A stretch of 37,074 nucleotides of DNA from Alphaproteobacteria bacterium (GCA_005884765.1 VAZV01000202.1:1-37074), one strand, 5' to 3'; counted from the first letter of the stretch, positions 15,411 through 24,028 are shown. Translations and numbers: made by a program. Notes: a model not told the origin generated them from the sequence alone.

Positions 15411-17468
15411 TCAACGCGCACAGTATTGTCGTGGCCCTCCCCAGTACGGCTGATAGGTGCAGTCGGAAGCTCGGAATGAGTGATAATATTGCTGGCAGAC
15501 CGGAACATTGCACTGGGCGCTCTGTGCCTCGGCGGGAGATGTTTGGGCAGGAGAAGCCTCGGCACGAGGCAAAACGCTGTCTTGATCGGGGAGTCTAAAG
15601 GGCTCTCTCGACTGTCCTACCGTTGTCGACGACGCGCGCTGCGTTGTGCCGAGAACGCCGGCCATGTCAGGTGCATTCGCCTGCTCCATGAACTCCTTCC
15701 AAATCTTCGCCGGGAGCGAGCCGCCGACGACACCCTGCATCGGACTGTGATCGTCATTGCCGACCCAGACGCCGACGACGAGGGAATCGTCGAACCCGAT
15801 AAACCAGGCATCCCTGTAGTCCTGGCTCGTTCCGGTCTTGCCGGCCGCAAACCCCTGTAGTGCAGCCGCACGGCCGGTGCCGTGCTCAACCACGCCCTGC
15901 AGTAGTCGGACGAGCTCGGCCTGATACTGCCCAAGACTATGCTGCTGCTCGTCGGGACGGTTGATCGGTAAATAGTCCCGATCATTCGGCATCTGGACGC
16001 CGGAAATGCCCCACGGATTGACGGGCGCCTTGCCGGCACTAACGGCGGCGTAAGCCGAAGTCAGATCAAGCAGGGTCACCTCGGAGGTGCCGAGCGCGAG
16101 GCTTGGATTGTTCTCGAGCCGCGCCCGCAGGCCGAGGTCATGTGCAGCAGCAATTACCTGGCCGATGCCGACCTCCTGTGACAGCCGAACGGCGGCATTG
16201 TTAAGCGAATTGGCGAACGCCTCGGCGAGGGTGACTTCGCCACGGTAATGGCGCCGGTAATTCCCCGGCTGCCAGCCGCGAATGTCGATCGGCGCGTCGA
16301 GAATTTCATCGTCGGGGGTGAAGCCCTGCCGCAGGGCTGCATAATAGTCGAACAGCTTGAAGGCCGAGCCCGGCTGCCGCTGGGCCTGGACCGCGCGATT
16401 GTACTGGCTGTTATCGTAGCTTCGCCCGCCGACCATTGCGACTACTGCGCCGTCGGGCCGCATCGCAACGAGTGCCGCTTGTCCGGCATGTTTTTCGCTT
16501 CCGTACTTGGCTAGCGTCGACTTTACGATGTTTGACGCCAATTCTTGCAGACGCAGATCGAGCGTCGTGCGCATGCGAACGGTGCCGCCAAGCATCGGCG
16601 TGACCGTCGCCGCCTTGTTGTAGACCCAGTCGACAAACCAGCCGGCCGATGGCGGCGAGGTTTCTGTCGGATTTGGTGTCGCCGGATGTAGCTTTGCGAT
16701 CAGCGCGGCCTGTTCGGTCAACTTCCCGTTCGCCACCATCGCATCAAGCACAATCGCGGCCCGCCTGCGGGCGGCTTCGAGATCATGAAATGGGTCGTCA
16801 TGGCCCGGCGCGCTGATCATTCCGGCAAGCATCGCGGCTTCCGGCATACTCAAATCGTTGACTTTCTTGCCGAAGTATACTTTTGCAGCCGCCGGAAAGC
16901 CGGTCGCTCCCGAACCGAGGTAGACGTTGTTCAGGTAGCTCGTCAGAATTTGGTCCTTTGTCAGATGATGCTCGATCCAGATCGAGATCGCCGCCTCCCG
17001 GAGTTTGCGCTTGTAGGTGCGTTCCGGGCCGAGAAAGAGAATCTTGACGAGCTGCTGAGTGATCGTGCTGCCGCCGGCAACGACTTTGCCGGCTTCGATA
17101 TTTTGCCCGAACGCGCGCAGCATGGACACGACATCCACGGCACCATGCTGGTAGAAGTGCCGGTCCTCGATGCTCAGCACGGCATCGATAAGGTCGGGCG
17201 GCATGTCTTTCGCATCAACAGGTGGCAATCTCAAGTTTCCCTTTTGCAGGAGATCGCGCCCGTCGGCGGATTTCAGTGCAATGACACGGCGCGAAGTCAC
17301 CTCGGCGGCCGTGGGAAAATGCACATTGTGCAGGAACCCCGCCAGCGTGCCGGCCAAAATGAAAATTGCGCCGACAATGGCTGCAATCACATAACGGATC
17401 CGTGAGCCCGAGGAAGCATGCACGGCAGGGCCGCCACTATGAGGCGCCGAAACCGGAGGCCCATTCAT
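15411..17468 (-). CDS. Class A penicillin-binding protein (transglycosylase/transpeptidase, PBP1A type)
   Basis: The 685-residue bifunctional peptidoglycan synthase has a short cytoplasmic N-terminus, then a membrane anchor (about residues 25-46, RYVIAAIVGAIFILAGTLAG). The GT51 domain follows, with EDRHFYQHGAVD, GGSTITQQLVKILFL and the usual later motifs. The transpeptidase domain has PGSAFKLFDY (SxxK), NSLNNA (SxN) and AGKTGTSQDYRDAWFIG (KTG). A C-terminal tail of about 30 residues has four Cys and a C-x3-Y-x-SF...TY...G...C pattern resembling a BA14K-like motif. A GTG at 17483 is an alternative start, but the ATG at 17468 is preferred (GGGG about nine to ten bases upstream). Confidence 0.93.
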   Translation of the reverse strand: MNGPPVSAPHSGGPAVHASSGSRIRYVIAAIVGAIFILAGTLAGFLHNVHFPTAAEVTSRRVIALKSADGRDLLQKGNLRLPPVDAKDMPPDLIDAVLSIEDRHFYQHGAVDVVSMLRAFGQNIEAGKVVAGGSTITQQLVKILFLGPERTYKRKLREAAISIWIEHHLTKDQILTSYLNNVYLGSGATGFPAAAKVYFGKKVNDLSMPEAAMLAGMISAPGHDDPFHDLEAARRRAAIVLDAMVANGKLTEQAALIAKLHPATPNPTETSPPSAGWFVDWVYNKAATVTPMLGGTVRMRTTLDLRLQELASNIVKSTLAKYGSEKHAGQAALVAMRPDGAVVAMVGGRSYDNSQYNRAVQAQRQPGSAFKLFDYYAALRQGFTPDDEILDAPIDIRGWQPGNYRRHYRGEVTLAEAFANSLNNAAVRLSQEVGIGQVIAAAHDLGLRARLENNPSLALGTSEVTLLDLTSAYAAVSAGKAPVNPWGISGVQMPNDRDYLPINRPDEQQHSLGQYQAELVRLLQGVVEHGTGRAAALQGFAAGKTGTSQDYRDAWFIGFDDSLVVGVWVGNDDHSPMQGVVGGSLPAKIWKEFMEQANAPDMAGVLGTTQRASSTTVGQSREPFRLPDQDSVLPRAEASPAQTSPAEAQSAQCNVPVCQQYYHSFRASDCTYQPYWGGPRQYCAR

Positions 17469-17805
17469 GGAAAAGTGCCCCACAACGGCAGCCGCATCGG
17501 CAGTGGTCGCTCGAGATGCATCGCGGAGTGCAGCCTTTAATCGCTGACCAGGGATCCGAAATCACTTGCGTCAGCCGTTTGAAGATACCTGCCGACCGTG
17601 CTGCAGAATCTCCTCGCGGGAACGCAAACGCCAGCATGTGGAGAGAGTTCCGGCGCAACACGGGCGAGCGTGGGATTTTCGACGCCAAGCCGCATCAATT
17701 GACTTCGAGTTCCAGGCAGACCCGCGGCAATTTGACTGCGGCGTTGGGGCGCCGGCCGACAAAATTGGCGCAGTGGGTTACGACGGGGTACAGGCCCAGC
17801 CCGGA
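17469..17805. other. Intergenic region without recognised content
   Basis: This 337-base gap lies between the leftward receptor gene and the leftward PBP gene. Short open frames occur on both strands, but none has a ribosome site or recognisable sequence. It presumably holds the PBP promoter, which I could not locate. Confidence 0.4.
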
Positions 17806-18834
17806 CTATTGGAGCTTGATATCCGCTGCCTTGATCACCTTGCCCCACCGCTCAACCTCGTCCTGCATGTACCTTGCGGCCTTCGCTGTCGAACCGCCAA
17901 AGGTCTCAGCCGACAATTTCCTGAGACGGTCCTGCATTTCCGGTTGGCGCAGCGCTTCATTGACATCGGCATTGATCTTTTCGGTGATGTTTTTTGGCGT
18001 GCCTGGGGGCGCGACGATCGCATACCAGGCCACCGCCTCGAAGCCCGGCAGCGTTTCCGCGATCGTCGGCACATCGGGAAGCGACGGCAGGCGCTGGCTC
18101 GACGCCACTGCGAGCAGCTTGAGGTTACCGGCTTCGACCAGGGGCAAGGAGACGCCCAGATTATCGAACATCAGGTCGACGTCGCCGGCAAGCAGGCCCT
18201 GAAGCGCGGGCGCTGACCCGCGATACGGAATCGAACGCATTTTCACCTTCGCCATCACCTGGAAAAGTTCGGCGGTCAAGTGGGAGGTCGTGCCGATGCC
18301 TTGGGTGGCGGCGGTCACTTTGTCCGGATTCTGCTGCAGGTACTGGATGAGCTCGGCGACGCTCGATGCTTTGAGGTTCTTTGGATTGACGATCAGTGCG
18401 TTCGGCACGTGCGCCATCACGATCACAGGCTCGAATTTGGCCGGATCGAAACCAAGGTTGGGATAGAGATTCTGGTTGATCACCAGCGGCGGTGGCGGCG
18501 AGGAAAGCAGTGTGTAGCCGTCGGGAGCCGCATGATCGACGAATTCTGCGCCAATGTTTCCGGCCGCTCCGGTGCGGTTCTCAATGACGACCGGCTGGGC
18601 CCATTTGCGCGACAGCCAGTCGCCGACAAGTCGCGGGACGGCATCGGCGGTGCCGCCGGCGGCAAAGGGCACGATGATTTTGACCGGACGAACCGGATAG
18701 TCTTCAGCGCGCGCCGAAGCGACCGCCAACGCGGACACAGTCAATAAAAGCCCAAATAGCAGCGCAAATAACAGCATCGGTGCGGCCGCGCATCGGCCAA
18801 CTGAAGCCACCCGCTGAGTACACGCGTCGGGCAC
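17806..18834 (-). CDS. Bug/TctC-family tripartite tricarboxylate transporter substrate-binding protein
   Basis: This 342-residue periplasmic receptor has an N-terminal hydrophobic signal (MLLFALLFGLLLTVSALAVA..., cleavage near ARA-EDYP). The canonical start of the mature fold is YPVRPVKIIVPFAAGGTADAVPR. VVIENRTGAAGNIGAEFV, PDGYTLL, IPYRGSAPALQGLLAGDVDLMFDN and VPTIAETLPGFEAVAWYAIVAPPGTP are family blocks. Such receptors bind carboxylates or aromatic acids and usually partner TctA/TctB, which are absent here; orphan Bug receptors are common. It diverges from the FAD monooxygenase, suggesting a shared promoter and a shared substrate. The first ATG gives an unusually long n-region of about 18 residues; an internal start at the methionine before LLFALLF is possible. 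Confidence 0.9.
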   Translation of the reverse strand: MPDACTQRVASVGRCAAAPMLLFALLFGLLLTVSALAVASARAEDYPVRPVKIIVPFAAGGTADAVPRLVGDWLSRKWAQPVVIENRTGAAGNIGAEFVDHAAPDGYTLLSSPPPPLVINQNLYPNLGFDPAKFEPVIVMAHVPNALIVNPKNLKASSVAELIQYLQQNPDKVTAATQGIGTTSHLTAELFQVMAKVKMRSIPYRGSAPALQGLLAGDVDLMFDNLGVSLPLVEAGNLKLLAVASSQRLPSLPDVPTIAETLPGFEAVAWYAIVAPPGTPKNITEKINADVNEALRQPEMQDRLRKLSAETFGGSTAKAARYMQDEVERWGKVIKAADIKLQ

Positions 18835-18957
18835 CGGATTCCTTCCCCACTTTCCTCACGGTCCGACCGTGCTTGATGGCAAAGTGCCTTGGTCTGTGTG
18901 AGAGTACAACCACGCGACCGAGCTTTTTCAGTGGCTCAAGGTTTTAGGAATTGAATA

Positions 18958-20062
18958 GTGCAGTCCCGGCTTGATATCGTGATCGTGGGAGGCGGAATTG
19001 GCGGCTTGTTTGCGGCCAATGCGCTGGCGGCGCAGGGTTTCGCCGTCGCGGTTTATGAGCAGGCGCCCGCGATCGGCGAGATCGGGGCCGGCGTGTTCCT
19101 GACCCCCAACAGCGTGCGGCATTTGCGGAGGATCGGACTGCAGCCGGCGGTGGAAAAATGGGGTGCGCGCGTCGGTCCGGGTTCCCAGTACTACCGCCAC
19201 GATGGCGTGCCGATCGCGCCGGTTCAGGTCACGGACTCCTCAGGCTGGAACGCGACGTTCGGGATGCACCGCGCCGATCTCGTCGAAATGCTCGCCAGTG
19301 CCCTGCCCGCGGGCGCGGTCCACACCGGTCACCGCTGCATAGGCTTCGAGCAGTACGGCAACCTCGCCCGGGTGTCATTCGCCAACGGTGCTTCGGCTGA
19401 AGCCGATATCATCATTGCCGCGGACGGTATCCATTCCGAGCTGCGGCCCCATGTCTTCGCGTCGTCCCAGCCGGTGTTTTCAGGATCGGTCGCTTACCGC
19501 GGGCTTGTGCCGCATGATCGCATTCCAGATTGGCCGACCGACCGCTGGCAAATGTGGCTCGGCAAAGGGAGGCACTTCCTCGCCTTCCCCGTGCGCGCAG
19601 GAAAGCTGATCAACTATGTCGGATTCGTGCCGACAGACGAGCAGATGAAGGAATCCTGGTCGGCTCCCGGCGATCCCGATGTTCTTCGGCAGGCCTTTGC
19701 GGGCTGGGATCCGCGCATCGAGCAGTTGTTGAAGGAAGTTCAGCTGACGTTCCGATGGGCGCTGTATGATCGCGAGCCGCTGCCGGTCTGGATCAGGCAA
19801 CGGCTCTGCCTGCTCGGCGATGCCGCCCATCCGATGCTTCCGCATCTCGGCCAGGGCGCCAATCAATCAATCGAAGACGGCATGGCGCTCGCGAAGATTC
19901 TGGCGCGGGCGGATCGGAGAGAACGGGCTGCGCTACGATTCCGCGTATTCCGATCTTGGCGTCAGAGACGCGGAGATCACCGCGCACGCCGCCTTCCGCA
20001 AGCGGCTTTATGATCACGACGTGGTACCGGATGCACAAGCGGCAGCGGCAGCGCTGGCGTAA
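18958..20062 (+). pseudogene. FAD-dependent aromatic monooxygenase, disrupted near the C-terminus
   Basis: The gene starts at GTG 18958 (AGGA eight bases upstream). It encodes a group A flavoprotein monooxygenase of the salicylate/6-hydroxynicotinate hydroxylase type. Motifs are LDIVIVGGGIGGLFAANALA (FAD ADP site), IIAADGIHSELR (DG motif) and LLGDAAHPMLPHLGQGANQS (GD motif). The first frame is good to about 19915 (KILARADR) and then becomes Arg-rich nonsense ending at 20013. Family-like C-terminal sequence resumes in another frame as ENGLRYDSAYSDLGVRDAEI and ends at 20062. The stretch that normally links the two, roughly 25 residues, is missing. This is an internal deletion of non-triplet length. 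FAD and substrate domains remain, so a truncated protein could be made, but activity is doubtful. Confidence 0.8.
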
Positions 20063-20411
20063 GAGTGATCGGGTGGAACTGTGATGGGCCGGTTTTAGGC
20101 ACCGGCGCCGGGCAGGCTCGCGGCCGCAATCGCAACGATCTCGGCGAGGCGGCGGCCGATCCGCGATCGGGTCGTGCGCAGCAATAAATTGATCCGCCGC
20201 ATGTCCTGCTTCCTCCCGCGCCGGGCGAACTAACGCTCGCAACTTATGGCGCGTAACAGGAAAATGGCGATACGGGATGACTGTGTCGATCCATCCGCGA
20301 AAATAGCAATGTACGCGTCGCCCGATCGGCCGATGACAGTGGTTTTCTTTCCGCAAATGGTGAGGCCATGGTCGAAATCTTCTTCGTGGAATCGACGCTT
20401 CCTGCGTGGCT
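20063..20411. other. Intergenic region with one candidate micro-ORF
   Basis: This 349-base gap lies between the monooxygenase relic and the dehydrogenase. It contains the 35-codon minus-strand frame at 20095-20202. A TTG-initiated minus-strand frame (20230-20415) has no ribosome site and no recognisable content, and I do not call it. Confidence 0.4.
20095..20202 (-). CDS. Candidate 35-residue basic micro-protein
   Basis: An ATG at 20202 is preceded by GGAGGA about nine bases upstream and opens 35 codons to a TAA at 20095. The product begins MRRINLLLRTTRSRIGRRLA and ends in an Ala-rich hydrophobic stretch. It thus has an Arg-rich amphipathic N-half and a short non-polar C-half, a layout seen in small membrane-associated proteins. 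I do not recognise it. The strong ribosome site is the only positive evidence. Confidence 0.3.
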   Translation of the reverse strand: MRRINLLLRTTRSRIGRRLAEIVAIAAASLPGAGA

Positions 20412-21461
20412 TCAAGCGGGCCTCACTCCGAACGCGCGCTCGAACCGCTTGGCGTAGTCCGGCCAGACCTCGGGGTTGATGATGCGCGGCGGCCGCTTGC
20501 CGTCGAAGGCATCGAGCATCTGCTCGGCAGCGATCCGGCCCATGTTTTCCCGCGCCTCTTTGGTCACCCCTGCGGTGTGCGGGCTTGCCAGCACGTTGTC
20601 GAACTGCAGCAGCGGATGCTCTGGCGGCGGCGGCTCCTTAGACCAGACATCGAGGCCGGCGCCGGCGATACGTTTTTCCCGCAGCGCCTCGAGCAGCGCG
20701 GCTTCGTCGTGGATAAATCCCCGTGCCGTGGTGATGAAGAAGGCGTGCGGCCGCATCAGCTTGAATTCGCGTGATCCGATCATGCCGCGATTGTCCTTGG
20801 TGAGCGGACAAGAGATCGAGACGTAGTCAGAGCGGCGTAATAGCTCGTCGAGCTCGACCTTTTCACCGCCACGCGCCGCCATTTCCGAGGCTGACAGGTA
20901 GGGATCGTAGGCCAGCACGTTCATGCGCAGCAGGCCGCGGCAGAGCTCGGCGATGCGGCGGCCGACATTGCCGAGCCCGACAATGCCGATGGTCTTGCCT
21001 TGCGCTTCGTTGCCGATCAGGGCGTTGCGATTGACGTTGGGCGCGCGGCGCAGCGCGCGGTCGGCCTCGATGATGCGCTTCGACAGCGTCAGCAACATGC
21101 CGAGCGCGTGCTCGGCGACCGAGTTGGCGTTGCCGCCGGACTGGTTGACGACCAGCACGCCGGCTTCGGTGCAGGCATCGACATCGACCGGGTCGAAGCC
21201 CGCGCCGTTGCTGGAGACGATCAACAGGTTCGGCGCCCGCCGCAGCAGGTCCGCATCGACGTGGAAGTGGCGCGCCAGTTCATCGCGCGCGGCGCCGATC
21301 TGATAGGCATGCGCGGCCAAAATGATCGGCGCTGCGACCGCATCGGGACTTTCGTTCTCCAGCCGGTCGAGCCGCATGTCGGGGCGCGATTTGAGGATTG
21401 TTTCATAGATCGGGTGCGCAAGATATTTGACATAGAACACGCGCTTGTTGTTGACGGACAT
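20412..21461 (-). CDS. D-isomer-specific 2-hydroxyacid dehydrogenase
   Basis: The 349-residue NAD(P)-dependent oxidoreductase has the two-domain 2-hydroxyacid dehydrogenase fold (SerA/formate dehydrogenase-like). The Rossmann motif GKTIGIVGLGNVGRRIAE sits near the middle. The catalytic Arg is in FITTARGFIHDEAAL, the Glu in AGLDVWSKEPPPPEHPL and the His in ASPHTAGVT. It interconverts a D-2-hydroxyacid and a 2-oxoacid. The substrate is not readable, but the neighbouring 2-oxoacid (sulfopyruvate-type) decarboxylase and carboxylate receptor suggest a small acidic hydroxyacid. The ATG at 21461 has AAAGG eight bases upstream and lies 14 bases after the amidohydrolase relic, in the same leftward unit as the second receptor. 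Confidence 0.9.
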   Translation of the reverse strand: MSVNNKRVFYVKYLAHPIYETILKSRPDMRLDRLENESPDAVAAPIILAAHAYQIGAARDELARHFHVDADLLRRAPNLLIVSSNGAGFDPVDVDACTEAGVLVVNQSGGNANSVAEHALGMLLTLSKRIIEADRALRRAPNVNRNALIGNEAQGKTIGIVGLGNVGRRIAELCRGLLRMNVLAYDPYLSASEMAARGGEKVELDELLRRSDYVSISCPLTKDNRGMIGSREFKLMRPHAFFITTARGFIHDEAALLEALREKRIAGAGLDVWSKEPPPPEHPLLQFDNVLASPHTAGVTKEARENMGRIAAEQMLDAFDGKRPPRIINPEVWPDYAKRFERAFGVRPA

Positions 21462-21475
21462 TCAAGGCCTTTCGT

Positions 21476-21618
21476 CTAAGGAAAACCATAGAGCCTGGCG
21501 GGATTGGCAACGAGGATGCGCTGTTGCGCCGCCTGATCGGGCGTCCAGTTCTGGAACAATTCGAACAGATGGCGCGTGACGTCGCGCGGCGGCAGACAAG
21601 GCGGAGCCGGCGGCATCA
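21476..21618 (-). pseudogene. C-terminal relic of an amidohydrolase (dicarboxylate-hydrolase-like)
   Basis: About 46 codons between the receptor gene and the dehydrogenase end in LFELFQNWTPDQAAQQRILV followed by ANPARLYGFP-stop. This is the characteristic C-terminus (W-x-P-D...ILV-x-NP-x-RLYGF) of PF04909 amidohydrolases, such as 2-pyrone-4,6-dicarboxylate lactonase relatives of about 280-300 residues. The catalytic body is gone. An ATG overlapping the receptor stop (TGATG) could still start a peptide. The order receptor, amidohydrolase, dehydrogenase suggests a former operon in which an amidohydrolase step was lost by deletion. Confidence 0.65.
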
Positions 21619-22584
21619 TTCGGCCTTGATCCCGGCGGCCTGAATGATCGGGCCCCATTTCTCGTAGTCCGCATGGATCTTGGCGTCGAATGCTTGCGGC
21701 GAGCTGCCGATCGGCTGCGCGCCGAGCTTGCCGAGCCGCTCCTTGACTTGGTCGGTATTGAGCGCCGCGACGAAATCATGCGACAGCTTGGCGACAAGAT
21801 CGGGCGGCATGTTGCCAGGTCCGAGCAGCCCCCACCACACCTCGGTGTCGTAACCCGGCACGGCGTCGCCCACGCTCGGTACTTCCGGGAGGAACGGCGC
21901 GCGCGAGGCCGTCGTCACCGCGAGAGCGCGCACGGTTCCGGCCTGGAGCTGGCCGACCGATTCCGGTCCGTTGTTGAACGACATCGGAATTTGCCCGCCG
22001 AGCAGATCGTTGATCGCGGGCGCGCCGCCCTTATAGGGGATGGCTTCGATGTCGATCCTGGCAAGGCTTTTCAGGAGTTCGCCGGCGAGATGGGTCGAGG
22101 TCCCCGTCCCCGCATGCGCAAAGGACAGGCTGCCGGGCTTGGCCTTTGCCTGCGCGACGACATCGCCGAGCGTTTTGAATGCCGAATCCGCGCGCACTAG
22201 GAGGATATTCGGCGACGAAGCCAATAGCGAGATCGGCGTGAAATCCTTGAAGGTGTCGTAGGGAATCTTGGGATACAGGAATGGATTGGTGGCGTGTCCG
22301 CTGGCGACCACGATCAGCGTGTAGCCGTCGGGCGGCGAGGACGCCAGCGCTTGGGAAGCGACCACGCCGCCCGCGCCAGGCCGGTTCTCGACCACGACGG
22401 TCTGGCCCCATTGGCGGGACACCACATCCCCGAGCGTGCGCGCGAGGATGTCGACGCCACCGGCGGCCGCATAAGGCACGAAAATGTGGACGGGCTTTGC
22501 GGGGAATGCCGATTGGGCGGACGCGGCACCGCCGCTGGCAAGCATCGCTGCGACAACGGCAGCAGTCCAAAACCACTTGCCCAT
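21616..22584 (-). CDS. Bug/TctC-family substrate-binding protein, second copy
   Basis: This 322-residue periplasmic receptor has a signal peptide (MGKWFWTAAVVAAMLASGGA..., cleavage near ASA-QSAFP). The mature fold begins FPAKPVHIFVPYAAAGGVDILAR. VVVENRPGAGGVVASQALA, PPDGYTLIVV, IPYKGGAPAINDLLGGQIPM and VPSVGDAVPGYDTEVWWGLLGP are diagnostic. The ATG at 22584 is chosen for its ribosome site (GGGAGG, six bases upstream); the frame extends further upstream without family sequence. It diverges from the ComD/ComE-like decarboxylase genes and is followed by the amidohydrolase relic and the dehydrogenase. It probably captures the acid handled by these enzymes. No membrane subunits are nearby. Confidence 0.92.
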   Translation of the reverse strand: MGKWFWTAAVVAAMLASGGAASAQSAFPAKPVHIFVPYAAAGGVDILARTLGDVVSRQWGQTVVVENRPGAGGVVASQALASSPPDGYTLIVVASGHATNPFLYPKIPYDTFKDFTPISLLASSPNILLVRADSAFKTLGDVVAQAKAKPGSLSFAHAGTGTSTHLAGELLKSLARIDIEAIPYKGGAPAINDLLGGQIPMSFNNGPESVGQLQAGTVRALAVTTASRAPFLPEVPSVGDAVPGYDTEVWWGLLGPGNMPPDLVAKLSHDFVAALNTDQVKERLGKLGAQPIGSSPQAFDAKIHADYEKWGPIIQAAGIKAE

Positions 22585-22766
22585 GGCATCCTCCCGAAAT
22601 CCGTTACTTCGTTTATCGCACACCGGAACGGCCACGAGCATCGTCGCGCCGCGCAGATCACGTAACGGCCGCGGCATGTTGACAATCCCGCTGATCGCGT
22701 CAAGTTCGACCCTCTCGACGGGACGGCCCATGCGGAACGATCGCCCGCGACGGTAGGGAGAAAGAG

Positions 22767-23324
22767 ATGGCGGCTGCGGAGCAACAAACTTCGTCCCAGG
22801 CTTCGCATGAGCAGAACTGGCACGGCATCGTGCTGCAGGCGCTCAAGCGCAACGAGATCCGGCTGGTGCCCTATGTTCCCGATCGCGTGCTGACCACGCT
22901 GATCAAGAACTTGCACGCCGATCCCTTCTTCACGACCTTTCCGGCCGCGCGTGAGGAGGAGGCGGTGGGCATCGTGTCCGGCGCCTGGATGGGCGGCATG
23001 CGCGGCGCCGTTCTGATGCAGACCTCCGGTTTTGCGACCCTCGCCAACGTGCTGGCCTCGCTCGCCATGCCCTATCAGATCCCGCTGATCCTGTTCGTGT
23101 CGGAGCGCGGCACGCTCGGCGAATTCAACTACGGACAATCGCTGGTCTGCCGTACCATGCGGCCGGTACTGGATTCGCTGGCGATGGAACATCACACTGT
23201 AACCAGGCTCGACGAATTCGAATTCATCGTCGACCGCTCGATCAAGCAGGCCATTACCACCCAGGCGCCGGTGGCGCTGATCCTGTCGCCGCTTCTGACC
23301 GGCGGCAAGGTTTTTGACAAGTGA
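22767..23324 (+). CDS. Thiamine-diphosphate decarboxylase alpha subunit, ComD-like (sulfopyruvate/phosphonopyruvate type)
   Basis: The 185-residue product equals the N-terminal (PYR) domain of a ThDP decarboxylase. VPYVPDRVLTTLIKNLHADP, then FPAAREEEAVGIVSGAWMGG (with the conserved Glu that activates ThDP), VLMQTSGFATLANVLASL and IPLILFVSERG match the ComD/sulfopyruvate decarboxylase alpha pattern. The partner PP-domain subunit follows, its candidate GTG start overlapping the TGA here. Together they should decarboxylate a 3-substituted pyruvate. True sulfopyruvate, phosphonopyruvate or an unrelated 2-oxoacid are all possible. The ATG at 22767 follows GGGAGAAAGAG. Confidence 0.85.
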   Translation: MAAAEQQTSSQASHEQNWHGIVLQALKRNEIRLVPYVPDRVLTTLIKNLHADPFFTTFPAAREEEAVGIVSGAWMGGMRGAVLMQTSGFATLANVLASLAMPYQIPLILFVSERGTLGEFNYGQSLVCRTMRPVLDSLAMEHHTVTRLDEFEFIVDRSIKQAITTQAPVALILSPLLTGGKVFDK

Positions 23325-23944
23325 GCGATCGCATGACCGCAACCAGCACGCCTGTCCGCAATACCAAGGTAATGAACCGGTTCGATCTCACCTCGCGATT
23401 GATTGGGAAGCTCAAGAACGAAGAAGCCGTGATCGGCGGCATCGGCAACACCAATTTCGATCTGTGGGCCGCCGGGCATCGTCCGCAGAATTTCTACATG
23501 CTCGGCAGCATGGGGCTGGCATTTCCAATCGCGCTCGGCGTCGCGCTGGCGCAACCGAAGCGGCACGTCTTTGCGCTCGAGGGCGACGGCTCACTGCTGA
23601 TGCAGCTGGGCTCGCTCTCGACCATCGCGACCTTGGCGCCGAAAAACCTCACCATGGTCGTGATGGACAACGGCATCTACCAGATCACCGGCGCACAGCC
23701 GACACCGGCGGCCGCGGTGTCGGATCTCGTGGCGATCTCTATTGGAAGCGGCCTCATCAACAGCGCCTGGGCGGCGGATGAAGAGGACTTCGAGCGCCTG
23801 ATCGATCAATCCCTGTCGGCCTCCGGCCCGGCCTTGATCGGCGTGCGCATCGACGACAAGCCGGGCGTTGGGACCACCCGGCGCGATCCCGTGCAAATCC
23901 GGGAACGCTTCATGCTCGGCCTTGGCGTGCGGCAACCGTTGTGA
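23321..23944 (+). CDS. Thiamine-diphosphate decarboxylase beta subunit, ComE-like
   Basis: This 207-residue PP-domain subunit partners the preceding alpha subunit. VIGGIGNTNFDLWAAGHRPQ and FYMLGSMGLAFPIALGVALAQ lead into the ThDP/Mg motif LEGDGSLLMQLG, with the closing Asn in VVMDNGIYQITG about 28 residues later, a classic GDG-x26-N layout. The start may be GTG 23321, overlapping the alpha stop, or ATG 23333; both are plausible. The C-terminus (KPGVGTTRRDPVQIRERF) matches sulfopyruvate-decarboxylase-beta-like proteins. Substrate uncertainty is as for the alpha subunit. Confidence 0.85.
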   Translation: MSDRMTATSTPVRNTKVMNRFDLTSRLIGKLKNEEAVIGGIGNTNFDLWAAGHRPQNFYMLGSMGLAFPIALGVALAQPKRHVFALEGDGSLLMQLGSLSTIATLAPKNLTMVVMDNGIYQITGAQPTPAAAVSDLVAISIGSGLINSAWAADEEDFERLIDQSLSASGPALIGVRIDDKPGVGTTRRDPVQIRERFMLGLGVRQPL

Positions 23945-24028
23945 TCTTGGGCCGGGCACATTAACTACACGGTCGGCGCAAGTTATCGTGAGGGGTATCC
24001 GGCGTCCGATTCGTGGTATGCCATCCGG

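Noticed and set aside
20230..20415. 61-codon minus-strand frame beginning with TTG
   Set aside because: It has no ribosome site, overlaps the dehydrogenase end, and its composition and sequence look non-coding.
22679..22707. TTGACA as a -35 box for the ComD-like gene
   Set aside because: The hexamer is perfect but no reasonable -10 lies 16-18 bases downstream, so I did not call a promoter.
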